A DNA stretch of 64,000 nt from Prosthecodimorpha hirschii. Its GTDB lineage: Bacteria > Pseudomonadota > Alphaproteobacteria > Rhizobiales > Ancalomicrobiaceae. Of this stretch, positions 19,901-28,614 are shown piece by piece. Every line of letters begins with the position of its first letter. Positions within the stretch are counted from its first letter, which is position 1. The translations under genes were made by a program, and so were the position numbers. The stretch lies in assembly GCF_001305515.1 (NCBI RefSeq), contig NZ_LJYW01000001.1, positions 2,097,387-2,161,386 on the forward strand, written 5' to 3'. The notes below the pieces were generated by a model. It saw only the letters and a list, made by a program, of their open reading frames with translations. It did no database searches and was not told the origin of the DNA.

Positions 19901-20432
19901 TGCGGCGCGAATGCAGGCCCGAAATGCCCGAGGCCTCCTCCAGGATGGCGCGGCGCTGGGTCGGCTTGGCGGCGATCAGCTCGCCGATCTGGCCCTGGCG
20001 CACCATGGCGGGCGAACGGGCGCCGGTGGAGGCATCGGCGAACAGCATCTGCACGTCGCGGGCGCGCACGTCGCGGCCGTTGATCCGGTAGACCGAGCCG
20101 GATTCGCGCTCGATCCGACGCGAAACCTCCAACAGGTCGTGGTCGTTCAGCGCGGCCGGCGCGCGGCGGTCGGCATTGTCGAGAAACAGGGTGACTTCGG
20201 CGGCGTTGCGGGCCGGGCGCTGGTGGCTGCCAGAGAAGATCACGTCGTCCATGCCGGACGCGCGCATGTTTTTGTAGGAATTCTCGCCCATGACCCAGCG
20301 CATGGCCTCGACAAGGTTCGACTTGCCGCAGCCGTTCGGCCCCACCACGCCGGTGAGGCCAGTCTCGATCAGGAAATCGGTCGGCTCGACGAAGGTCTTG
20401 AACCCGACGAGCCGGAGCTTGGTGAATCTCAC
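16974..20432 (-). CDS. smc: Chromosome segregation protein SMC
   Basis: The 1152-residue protein has the SMC layout. The N-terminal ATPase head begins FTKLRLVGFKTFVEPTDF with Walker A GPNGCGKSN at residues 31-39. Long coiled coils follow, extremely Ala/Glu/Arg-rich. A hinge lies near residues 510-650, then the returning coil. The C-terminal head has the signature LLSGGEQALTAMALIFA and Walker B ICVLDEVDAPLDD. The GTG at 20432 aligns with the family start. It is third in a DUF721-dsbA-smc cluster. It organises and compacts the chromosome with ScpA/ScpB, which are not in the window. Confidence 0.96.
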   Translation of the reverse strand: MRFTKLRLVGFKTFVEPTDFLIETGLTGVVGPNGCGKSNLVEAMRWVMGENSYKNMRASGMDDVIFSGSHQRPARNAAEVTLFLDNADRRAPAALNDHDLLEVSRRIERESGSVYRINGRDVRARDVQMLFADASTGARSPAMVRQGQIGELIAAKPTQRRAILEEASGISGLHSRRNEAEIRLRAAEQNLERLEDVLTQIDGQLDGLKRQARQASRYRLLSAEIRQAEAAIAWLKWIAAREQLAEAEAALTGAERRQTEVAEAQAHAARDQAVAAHGLPGLREAHAAAGATLQRLRLAVGEIEAEGRRVRERLAEIDRRLIQLAEDRLREERLAGDTGEAVSVLDAEAADLTAEAEDGAEHAAELADQLADAEARLAEAEAEEHALRSAAADVVARRAALERDVAAAADRVARLAAQSETVAAERDALAGRIAAYDGLVAEREAAEAAAEAVEAAEAHALETEEAVRTARAAAERARGPLTEAERTVQRLETESRTLSGLLNVGGLDLWPPVIDQIEVEAGCEAALAAALGDDLDAGTDPAAPVHWRPPGSAEADPALPEGAAPLAAHVRAPALLARRLAQVGLVDPADGPALQKRLAAGQRLVSRAGDLWRWDGLAMTAGAPTAAAQRLSGRNRLAALEGLLDAARATQQALKSEAEQARAAIGTAEAGERAARETLREARRRAETARDTLAKAERAAADLAARLAAEEAALARLVAEAADAEAAAAASRAALDALPPAAGLDERLAVLRAAVATARAEAVERRAAAQGLAREADLRRRRLEAIGRERSAWLARAENARSQLAVLDRRREDAEIEKEALVDRPEELAERRIALAAEIARAEGALAAADAALDTAERDAKETDRIARAALDALSAAREARGRAEERQAAARGRAAEIEQAIAETFDSAPAGLAALAGLDPAARRPDLGALETRVERLKVEREKLGGVNLRADDEAREVETRRDTLVGERDDLIEAIKRLRQGIASLNREARERLMAAFETVNGHFRSLFTHLFGGGTAELQLVESDDPLQAGLEIMARPPGKKPSTMTLLSGGEQALTAMALIFAVFLTNPAPICVLDEVDAPLDDANVERYCDLLDDMSRRTDTRFVVITHNPITMARMDRLFGVTMAERGVSQLVSVDLERAERFLEAV

Positions 20433-20525
20433 GAGGCGCCCACTCCGCACCCGGGCGGCGCGCCGGACCAGGACCGGCCGGCCGCCCCGGTCATGTCCGG
20501 GACGGACCGCGGCTCAATCGCGACG

Positions 20526-21173
20526 TCAGCTCTTCAGAAGCGGCGCGAGCGTCTTGTCGACCCCGTCGGTCGACTGGAAATTCTTGGCGCGCATGCCGTT
20601 CACGAAGAAGGTTGGCGTCGCGTCGACCTTGAACTTGTCGGCGCCGCGGTCCTTCACGGCGTTCACACCATCCAGCAGGGTCTGATTCGTCAAGCATTGC
20701 TTGAAAGAATCCGGTGTAAAACCGACCTGCTTGGACAGCGCGAGCAGCGCGTCGACCGGCTTGTCGGTCCGGGTCCACGCCGGCTGCTGCTCGAAGAAGA
20801 GCGAGACCATGTCGAAATACTTGTCTTCCGGTGCGCAACGGGCAAGCATGAACGCAGCGGCGGCAAGCGGATCGAGCGGGAACTCGCGCATGATCATCCG
20901 CACCTTGCCGGTGTCGATGTACTTCTCTTTGATGTAGGGAAGAACGGTCTTGTGGAAGTTGGCGCAATGGCCGCAGGTCATCGAGGCATATTCGACGACC
21001 GTCACCGGCGCCTTCTCGTCGCCGAGCCACTTCTCCGGCAGCGGACCCGGCTGCATCAGTTCGGCCACGTCGACGCCGGCCTGGGCGAAGGCGAAGGAGG
21101 CCGAGCCGCCGAGAGCGGTCGCGGCGAGGGGCGCGATGGCGGTGTGGGCGATGAAGCGGCGGCGGGTAAGCAT
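20526..21173 (-). CDS. DsbA-family thioredoxin-like protein, Tat-exported
   Basis: The 215-residue protein begins MLTRRRFIAHTAIAPLAATA, a twin-arginine-type signal, so it probably crosses the membrane folded. The thioredoxin fold carries the active-site CGHC in VEYASMTCGHCANFHKT, and the cis-Pro loop is DATPTFFVNG. The family catalyses or isomerises periplasmic disulfide bonds. The start at 21173 is preferred because upstream in-frame sequence to 21272 lacks signal-peptide character. The gene lies between DUF721 and smc, a conserved alphaproteobacterial order. Confidence 0.9.
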   Translation of the reverse strand: MLTRRRFIAHTAIAPLAATALGGSASFAFAQAGVDVAELMQPGPLPEKWLGDEKAPVTVVEYASMTCGHCANFHKTVLPYIKEKYIDTGKVRMIMREFPLDPLAAAAFMLARCAPEDKYFDMVSLFFEQQPAWTRTDKPVDALLALSKQVGFTPDSFKQCLTNQTLLDGVNAVKDRGADKFKVDATPTFFVNGMRAKNFQSTDGVDKTLAPLLKS

Positions 21174-21322
21174 CGCGGTATCGTTCCTTGTTGAGGCGCG
21201 CGGGTCTCCGGCCGACCATCGCCGGCCGGGCCATCCGGGGCGGACCATCGCGCGAATGCCGCCATCACGCAACGGGCGGAAGATGGCGAAACCGTGGGCG
21301 GCGAGGTCACGTTGCCGTCAGA

Positions 21323-21841
21323 TCAGCGCCGCCGCTCGGTCCCCATGACGCCCCGGCCGAGCCGTTCGAGGGCGGCCTTCAGGCCTTCGTTCTCGATGCC
21401 GTCGAGGCTGGCGGCGAGGCGCTTTTCCTCGGCCGGCGACAGGGCGCGCGGGCGCGGCGAGGGCTCGACGGCGATGCGGGTGATCGGCTTCTGGACGATG
21501 CGGATGCGGCCGACCGCCTTGAAGCCGTAGACCGCATTGATGCGCCGGGCGATGTCGGCCGCCTCGTGCTGGAACAGGAGCGCGCGCGAACCTTCCACCG
21601 CCACGGTCAGCGTCGCCGGCTCATAGGCCTGCTCGCCGCCATCCTCGATGCGCTTCGGCCAGGTCAACCGTTCGGGGCGCGTGCAGTCGGCATAGGCCGC
21701 CCCGACGATGTCGGCCCAATAGGCGACCAGGTCGACCGACGCGAAGCCGCGCCGCTTGGCCGCCGGCCGCATCAGCGCCGGGATCAGGTCGGCGACGGGG
21801 CGCGCGCCGTAACGGTTGGCCTTGGCATCGGGTTCGGACAT
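21323..21841 (-). CDS. DUF721 domain protein
   Basis: The 172-residue product has the DUF721 (DciA-like) core: ADLIPALMRPAAKRRGFASV, then VDLVAYWADIVGAAYADCTR, then the strand LTVAVEGSRALLFQHEAADI. DciA relatives load the replicative helicase, but that role is not established for this alphaproteobacterial subgroup. It starts at 21841 and heads the DUF721-dsbA-smc cluster. The divergent toxin-antitoxin promoter lies directly upstream. Confidence 0.85.
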   Translation of the reverse strand: MSEPDAKANRYGARPVADLIPALMRPAAKRRGFASVDLVAYWADIVGAAYADCTRPERLTWPKRIEDGGEQAYEPATLTVAVEGSRALLFQHEAADIARRINAVYGFKAVGRIRIVQKPITRIAVEPSPRPRALSPAEEKRLAASLDGIENEGLKAALERLGRGVMGTERRR

Positions 21842-21898
21842 GGCCTCAGGATGCGGGCCGGCCTGCCAGGATGCAAGGGCTCGTGGCGAGTATCGCTT

Positions 21899-21914
21899 GT
21901 ATCTCAATTGATAC
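21899..21914. promoter_or_regulatory. Inverted repeat, probable operator of the toxin-antitoxin genes
   Basis: GTATC (21899-21903) and GATAC (21910-21914) form an inverted repeat with a TCAATT centre. Flanking TATC motifs lie at 21891 and 21920. The site lies 31-46 bp before the antitoxin ATG in an AT-rich stretch. RelB/DinJ-type antitoxins repress their own operons through such palindromes, so this is the likely operator. Confidence 0.6.
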
Positions 21915-21944
21915 CTGCCTATCTTGAAGCTCGGAGGATTGGCC

Positions 21945-22202
21945 ATGGCCACGAGCATGATGCATATCCGGATCGACGACGACCTGAAGCGCGACGCCAC
22001 CGCGACGCTGGAGGCGATGGGCCTGACCTGCTCGGATGCCGTGCGGCTTTTTCTGAAGCGCGTCGTCGCCGACCAGGCGATCCCGTTCGCGATCAAGGTG
22101 CCCAATGCCGAGACGGTCGCGGCCATGCGCGAGGCGCAGGCGCTGTCGGCCCGCTTCGCGACCGCCGAGGCCCTGTTCGATGACCTCGAAGCGGAACGTT
22201 GA
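21945..22202 (+). CDS. RelB/DinJ-family antitoxin
   Basis: The 85-residue protein begins MATSMMHIRIDDDLKRDA, a ribbon-helix-helix start. TLEAMGLTCSDAVRLFLKRV follows, the usual RelB/DinJ pattern. The C-terminal part would wrap the toxin. GGAGGA lies six bases before the ATG at 21945. Its last 23 bases overlap the toxin gene, the normal arrangement for coupled translation of a type II pair. Confidence 0.9.
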   Translation: MATSMMHIRIDDDLKRDATATLEAMGLTCSDAVRLFLKRVVADQAIPFAIKVPNAETVAAMREAQALSARFATAEALFDDLEAER

Positions 22203-22509
22203 CCGCAAGCGCTCGAAACTGCCGAGAGCCTCGGACTACACGCGGCAGTTCCGGGCCGACTGGGACGCGGCCAACCGGTCCGGCCGGTACGACATGGCCC
22301 GCGTCAAGCAGGCCATGCTGGAACTGATCGCCCATGACGGTCCCCTCGGTGCCGAATGGCTCGATCATCCGCTGAAGGGCGACTGGAGCGGGTATCGGGA
22401 ATGCCACATCGGCGGCGATTTCCTGATGATCTACCAACTGTCGGGGACGCAGCCCAAGGAGCAGGTCGTCTTCGTCCGCCTCGGCACCCATGCGGCTCTT
22501 TTCGAATAG
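22180..22509 (+). CDS. YafQ-family mRNA interferase toxin
   Basis: The 109-residue basic protein has the YafQ/RelE fold features: LPRASDYTRQFRADWD, HPLKGDWSGYRECHIGGDFL, then LMIYQL and QVVFVRLGTHAALF. The conserved His/Asp/Phe positions of YafQ (DW..YRECHI, GDFLMIY, RLGTH..LF) are present, so it looks intact. YafQ toxins cleave translated mRNA on the ribosome. The ATG at 22180 lies inside the antitoxin gene. Its stop is 4 bp from the end of the convergent adenine deaminase gene. Confidence 0.9.
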   Translation: MTSKRNVDRKRSKLPRASDYTRQFRADWDAANRSGRYDMARVKQAMLELIAHDGPLGAEWLDHPLKGDWSGYRECHIGGDFLMIYQLSGTQPKEQVVFVRLGTHAALFE

Positions 22510-22513
22510 GCCC

Positions 22514-24307
22514 TCACACGAACAGCTCCACCTTCTCGAACTTGGTCACGTCGACCAGGCCGATGTCGGAGATGCGCAGTTCGGGGATGACGACCAGGGC
22601 CAAGAGCGAGTGCTGCATATAGGCGTTGTTCAGCCGGCAGCCGCAGAGTTGCATCGCGGCGACCAGCTTGGCGGCCTTTTCGGCGACGATCTCGGCGCGC
22701 TCGTCGGACATCAGGCCGGCGATCGGCAGTTCGACCAGCGCCAGTTCCTCGCCGCCGGAGATGCACACGACGCCGCCGCCGACCTCGCCGAGCCGGTTCG
22801 CCGCGCGCGCCATGTCGTCGCGGTCGGTGCCGACCACGATCATGTGGTGGCTGTCATGGGCGACCGTGGAGGCGATCGCGCAGGGCCGGTCGTAGCCGAA
22901 GCCGTGCACGAAGCCGTTGGTCAGCGTGCCGAGGCCGCGATGGCGCTCGACCAGCGCGATGCGGCAGACGTCCTCCTTCGGGTCGGTCTCGACCTTGCCG
23001 TCGCGGACCGGAAGCCGGCGGGTCAGCGCGCGGGTCGGCGCCTGGTTCTCGACCACGCCGATGACCCGGGCCTCGACCTCCTCGCCGGCCCCGGCCGGGG
23101 CGGCGACCTCGAAATCGGCGGCCGTCAGCGGGCGGCCGAGCTTGACCGTGCCGCGGGCCGCCGCCGGATAGGCGTAGGGCGGCACGTCGACGACGAGCCG
23201 GCCGTGCTCGGCCACCACCGTGCCGCGGGCGATCACCGTCTCGACCGGCAGGGTGACGAGGTCGGAGGTCAGGATCAGATCGGCGCGGCGGCCGGGCGCG
23301 ATCGAACCGAGTTCGCGCTCCAGGCCGAAATGGGCGGCGGTGTTGAGCGTCGCCATCTGGATCGCGGTGACCGGCTTGCAGCCCTGCTGGATGGCATGGC
23401 GCACGACGCGGTTCATGTGGCCTTCGTGGACCAGCGTGCCGGAATGGCTGTCGTCGGTGCACAGGATGAAGTTGCGCGCATCGAGGCCGAGTTCGGTGAC
23501 CGCCTTGATCTGGCTGGCGACGTCGTACCAGGCCGAGCCCAGCCGCAGCATGGCGCGCATGCCGAGGCGGACGCGGGTGACGGCATCGACCAGCCGCGTG
23601 CCCTCATGGTCGTCGGCCGGGCCGCCGGCGACATAGCCGAGGAAGTTGCGGCCGAGATCCGGCGAGGCATAGTGGCCGCCGACGGTCTTGCCGGCCTGCA
23701 TGGTCGAGGCGATCTCGCCGAGCATGCGCGCATCGGCGGCGGCGACGCCCGGGAAGTTCATCATCTCGCCGAGCCCGACGATGCCCGGCCAGGTCATCGC
23801 CTCGGCGACCTCGGCCGGCCCGATGGCCGCGCCGGCATTCTCCAGACCGGGGGCGGAGGGGACGCAGCTCGGCATCTGCACGAAGATGTTGACCGGCAGG
23901 GTCAGCGCCTCGTCGTGCATCAGCCGAACCCCGGGCAGGCCGAGCACGTTGGCGATCTCGTGCGGATCGATGAACATCGAGGTGGTGCCGTGCGGGATGA
24001 CCGCGCGGGCGAACTCGGTGACGGTGACCATGCCGGATTCGACATGCATGTGCGCATCGCACAGGCCCGGCACCATGTAGCGGCCGTCGGCCTCGACCAC
24101 GACCGTGTCCGGTCCGATCGCGTAGGACAGATCCTCGGCGATCGCCGCGAAGCGCCCGGCCGCGATCGCCGCGTCGCGGCGGCCGAGAATCTCGCCGGAA
24201 TGCACGTTCACCCAGCGCGCGCCGCGCACGACCATGTCGGCCGGGCTGCGGCCGGTGGCCACGTCGACGAGCCGCGCGGCGCATTCGCTCCAGGGTTTCA
24301 GGGTCAT
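22514..24307 (-). CDS. ade: Adenine deaminase
   Basis: This bacterial-type adenine deaminase (amidohydrolase fold, unrelated to the adenosine deaminase-like kind) converts adenine to hypoxanthine and ammonia. The 597-residue product has the metal motif GLCDAHMHVESGMV, then TSMFIDPHEIANVLG, and the C-terminal Ade domain with SHHMIVVGTDRDDM. The start at 24307 (MTLKPWSECA) matches family length. Its hypoxanthine product is the substrate of the xanthine dehydrogenase encoded at 59.5-63.3 kb. The 211-bp gap to dedA is a divergent promoter region. Confidence 0.94.
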   Translation of the reverse strand: MTLKPWSECAARLVDVATGRSPADMVVRGARWVNVHSGEILGRRDAAIAAGRFAAIAEDLSYAIGPDTVVVEADGRYMVPGLCDAHMHVESGMVTVTEFARAVIPHGTTSMFIDPHEIANVLGLPGVRLMHDEALTLPVNIFVQMPSCVPSAPGLENAGAAIGPAEVAEAMTWPGIVGLGEMMNFPGVAAADARMLGEIASTMQAGKTVGGHYASPDLGRNFLGYVAGGPADDHEGTRLVDAVTRVRLGMRAMLRLGSAWYDVASQIKAVTELGLDARNFILCTDDSHSGTLVHEGHMNRVVRHAIQQGCKPVTAIQMATLNTAAHFGLERELGSIAPGRRADLILTSDLVTLPVETVIARGTVVAEHGRLVVDVPPYAYPAAARGTVKLGRPLTAADFEVAAPAGAGEEVEARVIGVVENQAPTRALTRRLPVRDGKVETDPKEDVCRIALVERHRGLGTLTNGFVHGFGYDRPCAIASTVAHDSHHMIVVGTDRDDMARAANRLGEVGGGVVCISGGEELALVELPIAGLMSDERAEIVAEKAAKLVAAMQLCGCRLNNAYMQHSLLALVVIPELRISDIGLVDVTKFEKVELFV

Positions 24308-24518
24308 CGGCAGCCATCCTCGCGTTTTCTCTTGTCTCGCCCGACAATAGCCGAGCCGCCGCCGCGCGTCAGCGCCCCCCGGCGGGCGGGTCGCCGCACC
24401 GTCCGGCGCGCGGCCGCAGCGGTGCCGCAATCTTCCGGGACCCTGGGCCCCTGGACGGCGGCGTGGGGCTGGACTACGTGACGGTATCCCGGGATGCAGT
24501 CCCCCACCGGAAGCCGCC

Positions 24519-25172
24519 ATGCCCGCCGACTGGTCGATCGACGCCGTTCTCGCCTTCATCGCCGCCAACCGGGCCTGGGGCACGGTGGTGTTCGCATTGC
24601 TGGCCTTCGGCGAATCCCTTGCCTTCATCGGCATGCTGGTGCCGGCGACGGGCGTGCTGATCGCCGCCGGAGCGCTGGTTGGTGCCGGGGTGATCTCGTT
24701 CTGGGAACTGTGGATCGGGGGAACGGTCGGCGCGGTGCTGGGTGATTCCATCAGCTACTGGTTCGGCCGGCGCTTCGGCCCTGAAATCCAGCGCTATCCG
24801 CCGTTCCGGACGCGCCCGCACCTGCTCGCGGCGGCCGAGCGGGTGTTCACGCGGTGGGGCTGGGCGGCGGTCTTCTTCGGGCGCTTCATCGGGCCGCTGC
24901 GTGCCACCATCCCGCTCGCCGCCGGCATGCTGGCGATGCGGCCGGCGGCCTTCCAGATGGCCAATATCGGCTCGGCCGTGGTCTGGATTCCGGTCCTGAT
25001 CGTTCCCGGCGCCGCCGCGACGATCCTGGTCGACGAGTTCCGGTCCGGCAACGAAACCGGCGCCGTGCTGATCGGCCTGGTGCTCGGTGCCGCCATCCTC
25101 GGCGCGGTCGTCGCCGTCCGCCGCTACGCGCCGCGCATCCTCGGCAATGGGCGGCCCGACGGCGGCGTTTGA
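24519..25172 (+). CDS. DedA/SNARE-associated family membrane protein
   Basis: The 217-residue protein has several hydrophobic segments and the DedA signatures [18 protein letters not shown] and [19 protein letters not shown]. These contain the conserved FxRxxPxxR-like motif and the re-entrant helices. DedA proteins are linked to undecaprenyl-phosphate and phospholipid flipping and to membrane homeostasis. Position 24519 is an ATG shortly after the divergent ade promoter. RNase HII follows 62 bp later. Confidence 0.9.
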   Translation: MPADWSIDAVLAFIAANRAWGTVVFALLAFGESLAFIGMLVPATGVLIAAGALVGAGVISFWELWIGGTVGAVLGDSISYWFGRRFGPEIQRYPPFRTRPHLLAAAERVFTRWGWAAVFFGRFIGPLRATIPLAAGMLAMRPAAFQMANIGSAVVWIPVLIVPGAAATILVDEFRSGNETGAVLIGLVLGAAILGAVVAVRRYAPRILGNGRPDGGV

Positions 25173-25234
25173 AGATCGAAGCCGGCGCGCAGGCCCGGTT
25201 GCGGCGCGGGTCCGGCCAGGCCAGCATCCCGGTC

Positions 25235-25933
25235 ATGGCCAGACGTTCCGAATCGCCCGCCCTGTTCGATCTCGCGCAAGGCCCCGATCTGTCGATCGAG
25301 CGCCGCGTCGGCCGCGGCCTGATCCGCGGCGCTTGCGTCTGCGGGGTCGACGAGGCCGGGCGCGGGCCGCTCGCCGGGCCGGTGGTGACGGCCGCGGTGG
25401 TGCTCGACCCGGCCCGCATTCCCGATGGGCTCGACGATTCCAAGAAGCTCGACGAGGCGACGCGGGAACGGCTGTTCGAACAGATCTGCGCCGGCCACCA
25501 GGTCGCGGTCGCCTGCGCGTCGGTCGCCCGGATCGACCGGCTCAACATCCGCGGCGCGACGCTCTGGGCGATGGCGCAGGCCGTCCGGTCGCTCGCCGAG
25601 GCGCCGGCCTTCGCGCTGATCGACGGCCTCGACGTGCCGCCCGGCCTCGGCTGCCCCGGCGAGGCGGTGGTCAAGGGCGATGCCCGCTCGCTGTCGATCG
25701 CGGCCGCCTCGATCGTCGCCAAGGTGACGCGCGACCGGCTGATGGTCCGGCTGGCGGCACAGTGCCCGGGCTACGGCTTCGACCAGCACAAGGGCTACGG
25801 CACCGCGGCGCATCGCGCCGCCATCCTGGCGCTCGGCCCCTCCCCGCATCACCGGCGCAGCTTCGAGCCGGTCAAGAGCCTCGTCGCGCCGGCGGCGGGG
25901 CCGGCGAACGGGTCCGTGCCCCAGCTGGTGTGA
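25235..25933 (+). CDS. rnhB: Ribonuclease HII
   Basis: RNase HII cuts RNA in RNA-DNA hybrids, including single ribonucleotides in DNA. The 232-residue product contains [14 protein letters not shown] (catalytic Asp-Glu), [16 protein letters not shown] and [20 protein letters not shown] (further catalytic Asp), and HKGYGTAAH. The ATG at 25235 gives the expected short N-terminal extension. It may be cotranscribed with dedA. Confidence 0.95.
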   Translation: MARRSESPALFDLAQGPDLSIERRVGRGLIRGACVCGVDEAGRGPLAGPVVTAAVVLDPARIPDGLDDSKKLDEATRERLFEQICAGHQVAVACASVARIDRLNIRGATLWAMAQAVRSLAEAPAFALIDGLDVPPGLGCPGEAVVKGDARSLSIAAASIVAKVTRDRLMVRLAAQCPGYGFDQHKGYGTAAHRAAILALGPSPHHRRSFEPVKSLVAPAAGPANGSVPQLV

Positions 25934-26066
25934 ACCGTCTGTTCGACCGGCATGAACAGACAAGCCCGCGACGTTGCGATAACCTCCCTGGAATTGTTCC
26001 AATTCGCATTCGGAACAAGCGCGGACCGGATGCCGATTGGTCATCCGATGCCATCAGGGGGAAGAC

Positions 26067-26306
26067 ATGACCGAGCCCGTCGTTGCACAGAAGGCGCCCT
26101 ACCCGGTCGACGTCGTCAAGGGCGAGTCCTATTGGTGGTGCGCCTGCGGGCGTTCGGCCAACCAGCCCTTCTGCGACGGTTCGCACCAGGGCACCGACAT
26201 TACGCCGGTCGAATGGGTATCCGACAAGGACGGCAAGGCCTGGTTCTGCGGCTGCAAGGCGACCAAGTCGCCGACCATGTGCGACGGCAGCCACAAGGCC
26301 CTCTGA
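26067..26306 (+). CDS. CDGSH-type iron-sulfur protein with two clusters
   Basis: This 79-residue protein contains two CDGSH motifs: CACGRSANQPFCDGSH and CGCKATKSPTMCDGSH. Each binds a 2Fe-2S cluster through three Cys and one His, as in mitoNEET-like proteins. The whole protein is little more than the two motifs. AGGGGGAAGAC before the ATG is a good ribosome-binding site. The role of bacterial two-motif CDGSH proteins (redox or cluster transfer) is not settled. It stands alone, convergent with rtcB. Confidence 0.9.
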   Translation: MTEPVVAQKAPYPVDVVKGESYWWCACGRSANQPFCDGSHQGTDITPVEWVSDKDGKAWFCGCKATKSPTMCDGSHKAL

Positions 26307-26409
26307 CCCTGCGGGCGGGGGCCGCCGGCATGACCGCCGCCCGTTCCTGATCAACGGGCGGGACGGATGGACGGCGCGGGCTCCTCGTCGGACCCCGCGC
26401 CGCCGCACA

Positions 26410-27825
26410 TCATCCGGCGGCCTGATCGCCCTGGCGGCGCGCCTTGGCGGCGATCCGGCTTTCCCGGTGCGGCCGCTCCCAGTCGCCGGCCATGATCGAG
26501 CCGTAGGGCACGACCTCGTCGACCACCTCGGCAAGACCGAAGCGCTCGATCTGGCGGCGCACCGCCTTGGCGTCCTTGTAGGCGCTCGGCAGCTCCGACA
26601 GATCCGGGATGCCGGCATAGAAGCGCGCGTCGATGCCCTTCGTCTCCTCGGCCAGGATGTCGGCCTCCGCGCGATGCGCGTTGCGGCGCATGTGCTCGCG
26701 GCGGCCGAAATTGCGGCCGGCGCCGTGCGGGCAGAAGCCGATCCCGTTGGCCGCGTCACGTCCACGGGTGATCAGCACCGGCTCGGCCATGTTCAGCGGA
26801 ATGAGCGTCAAGCCGCTCGAATCCGCGGCGAAATCGGCCCAGGCCGGGGTCGCCCCCTTGGCGTGGTAGTAGCGGCCGTCGCTGCGCTGGAAGACGAAAT
26901 TGTGCTCGTTCCAGAAGCGGTCCTCGGGCGTGACCTGGAGCGCGTCGGCGACGAGGTCGTGGATCGCCCAATGGTTCGCCTTGGTCCAGGCGCGGATCGT
27001 CTGCAGGGCCTCCCAGTAGTAGCGGCCCTCGTGGGTCTCCGCCGGGATCCAGGCATTGTGCTCGGGCGTCTCCGGCGACAGCGTCTGGCGCCAGCGCTCG
27101 GCGACCGTCATGCCGCGCTTGTAGACCATGGCGCCGGGCTTCCGGGACCCGTGATGGGTGACCAGCGCGACCGCCCCGGACGACTTCAGCCGGCCGACGA
27201 AGAAGAAGTGGTTGCCGTCGCCCTGGGTGCCGAAATGCTCCGCGGCCGGCTGCTGCAGGCCGGACAGGAACGGATTGCCGTCGAAGCGCGCGATCACGTC
27301 GTCCGGCGGCGCGAGGCGCCGGTCGGGCGCCCGGCCGCCGGGTCCGAAATGCGACAGCACCATGCCGAGGTCGAGCACGCGCTTGGGATCGACATCGCCC
27401 AGGATGGAGATCGCCACCGAGCAGCAGATGTCGGCCGAGTGCATGCCCGGATGGATGGCGTTCTCGGTCGCCACGATGCCGCCGACCGGGATCGTGCCGA
27501 GCGCGGCGCCGGCCGGGCAGGCATCGGGCATGATCGCGCCGGCGACCGCCGTCGGCAGACGCATCAGCGCCGCCATGTGGCGTTCGACCGCGGCGATGTT
27601 GTCGGTTTCGTGCGGGTGCTCCGCCTCGATGTTGAGGTGATAGGCGACCTCTCCGGCCGGCTTGAGCGGCACGGTCGCGGGCGGCGCCATCCCGGCGACG
27701 GCCGCCCGGATCGCCGCCTCGTCGGCCCCTTCGGCCGCAAGTCGGTTCGCCACCGGCAGGGCATCCTTGAACCAGATGCCGGGCGCGAAGCCCCATTCGA
27801 TCAATTGATGTCCGGTAATGCTCAT
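26410..27825 (-). CDS. rtcB: RtcB-family RNA ligase
   Basis: RtcB joins 2',3'-cyclic phosphate or 3'-phosphate RNA ends to 5'-OH ends using GTP and Mn2+. The 471-residue protein has the metal and guanylylation motifs: SADICCSVAISILGD (metal Asp and Cys), GDGNHFFFVG, THHGSRKPGAMVY and GFCPHGAGRNFGRREH (guanylylated His). The N terminus (MSITGHQLIEWGFAPGIWFK) is shorter than in E. coli RtcB-type ligases. No archease or rtcA gene lies nearby, nor does a clear RtcR activator. Confidence 0.88.
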   Translation of the reverse strand: MSITGHQLIEWGFAPGIWFKDALPVANRLAAEGADEAAIRAAVAGMAPPATVPLKPAGEVAYHLNIEAEHPHETDNIAAVERHMAALMRLPTAVAGAIMPDACPAGAALGTIPVGGIVATENAIHPGMHSADICCSVAISILGDVDPKRVLDLGMVLSHFGPGGRAPDRRLAPPDDVIARFDGNPFLSGLQQPAAEHFGTQGDGNHFFFVGRLKSSGAVALVTHHGSRKPGAMVYKRGMTVAERWRQTLSPETPEHNAWIPAETHEGRYYWEALQTIRAWTKANHWAIHDLVADALQVTPEDRFWNEHNFVFQRSDGRYYHAKGATPAWADFAADSSGLTLIPLNMAEPVLITRGRDAANGIGFCPHGAGRNFGRREHMRRNAHRAEADILAEETKGIDARFYAGIPDLSELPSAYKDAKAVRRQIERFGLAEVVDEVVPYGSIMAGDWERPHRESRIAAKARRQGDQAAG

Positions 27826-27969
27826 ATCGCGGATCCTGTTCTGTGATCCCGGCGATAGTCCGAGCGTGCTGAATATGCCTTGAATGCCTGCGGCAAATCA
27901 ACGGTCGACCCAGCCGAAAGCGGCGGCGCCGGCCGGCAAAGCGCTGGGAGGCGGGTCTGTTGCGGACGG

Positions 27970-28584
27970 TCAGCTGCGCCGGGCGAGCGCCAGGCCGGCA
28001 CCAGCGCAGACCAGGAGGGCGCCGGTGATCCGGTTGGTCAGGCGTCCCTTGAGCGCGAGCACGCTGCGGAAGCGGTCGGCAAGGATCGCCCAGACGCCGT
28101 CGAGCACCACGGCCAGGACCAGGAAGGTGGCGGCCAGCACCATCAACTGCCGGCCCGGGTCCGCTCCTTCCGCGACGAACTGGGGCAGGAAGGCGCCATA
28201 GAAGATCAGCGTCTTCGGATTGGTCATCGAGACCAGGAAGCCGCGCGCCCAGATGGCGCGCATGGATTTCGGCTGCGCGCGGGTGCCGGCAAGATCGGCC
28301 GGCGGTGCCCGCCAGGCGCGGATGCCGAGATAGACCAGATAGGCGGCGCCGACCCAGCGCAGGACGTCGAACAGCCCCGCCATGGTGGTGACCAGAGCGG
28401 TCATGCCGGCGACGGTGAGGGCGAGTTGCAGCACCATGGCGGACGAGGTGCCGGCGACCGTGACGAGCCCGTAGCGCCAGCCATAGGCCAGCGCATTGGC
28501 GACGATCAGCGCCACGTTCGGCCCGGGAATCAGGATCAGCACCACGCAGGCGGCGACGAAGGCGAGGTAGAGCTCCAGGGTCAC
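27970..28584 (-). CDS. LysE/RhtB-family amino-acid exporter
   Basis: The 204-residue integral membrane protein begins MTLELYLAFVAACVVLILIP and contains IPGPNVALIVANALAYGWRY and SMTNPKTLIFYGAFLPQFV, the two family signatures. Six hydrophobic segments are visible. Members export amino acids such as homoserine, threonine or lysine, and the substrate here is unknown. It follows the secreted protein gene at 28615 by 30 bp, so the two may share a transcript. Confidence 0.92.
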   Translation of the reverse strand: MTLELYLAFVAACVVLILIPGPNVALIVANALAYGWRYGLVTVAGTSSAMVLQLALTVAGMTALVTTMAGLFDVLRWVGAAYLVYLGIRAWRAPPADLAGTRAQPKSMRAIWARGFLVSMTNPKTLIFYGAFLPQFVAEGADPGRQLMVLAATFLVLAVVLDGVWAILADRFRSVLALKGRLTNRITGALLVCAGAGLALARRS

Positions 28585-28614
28585 GATCGACTCCTTGGCC
28601 GGCTAATCATAGGT

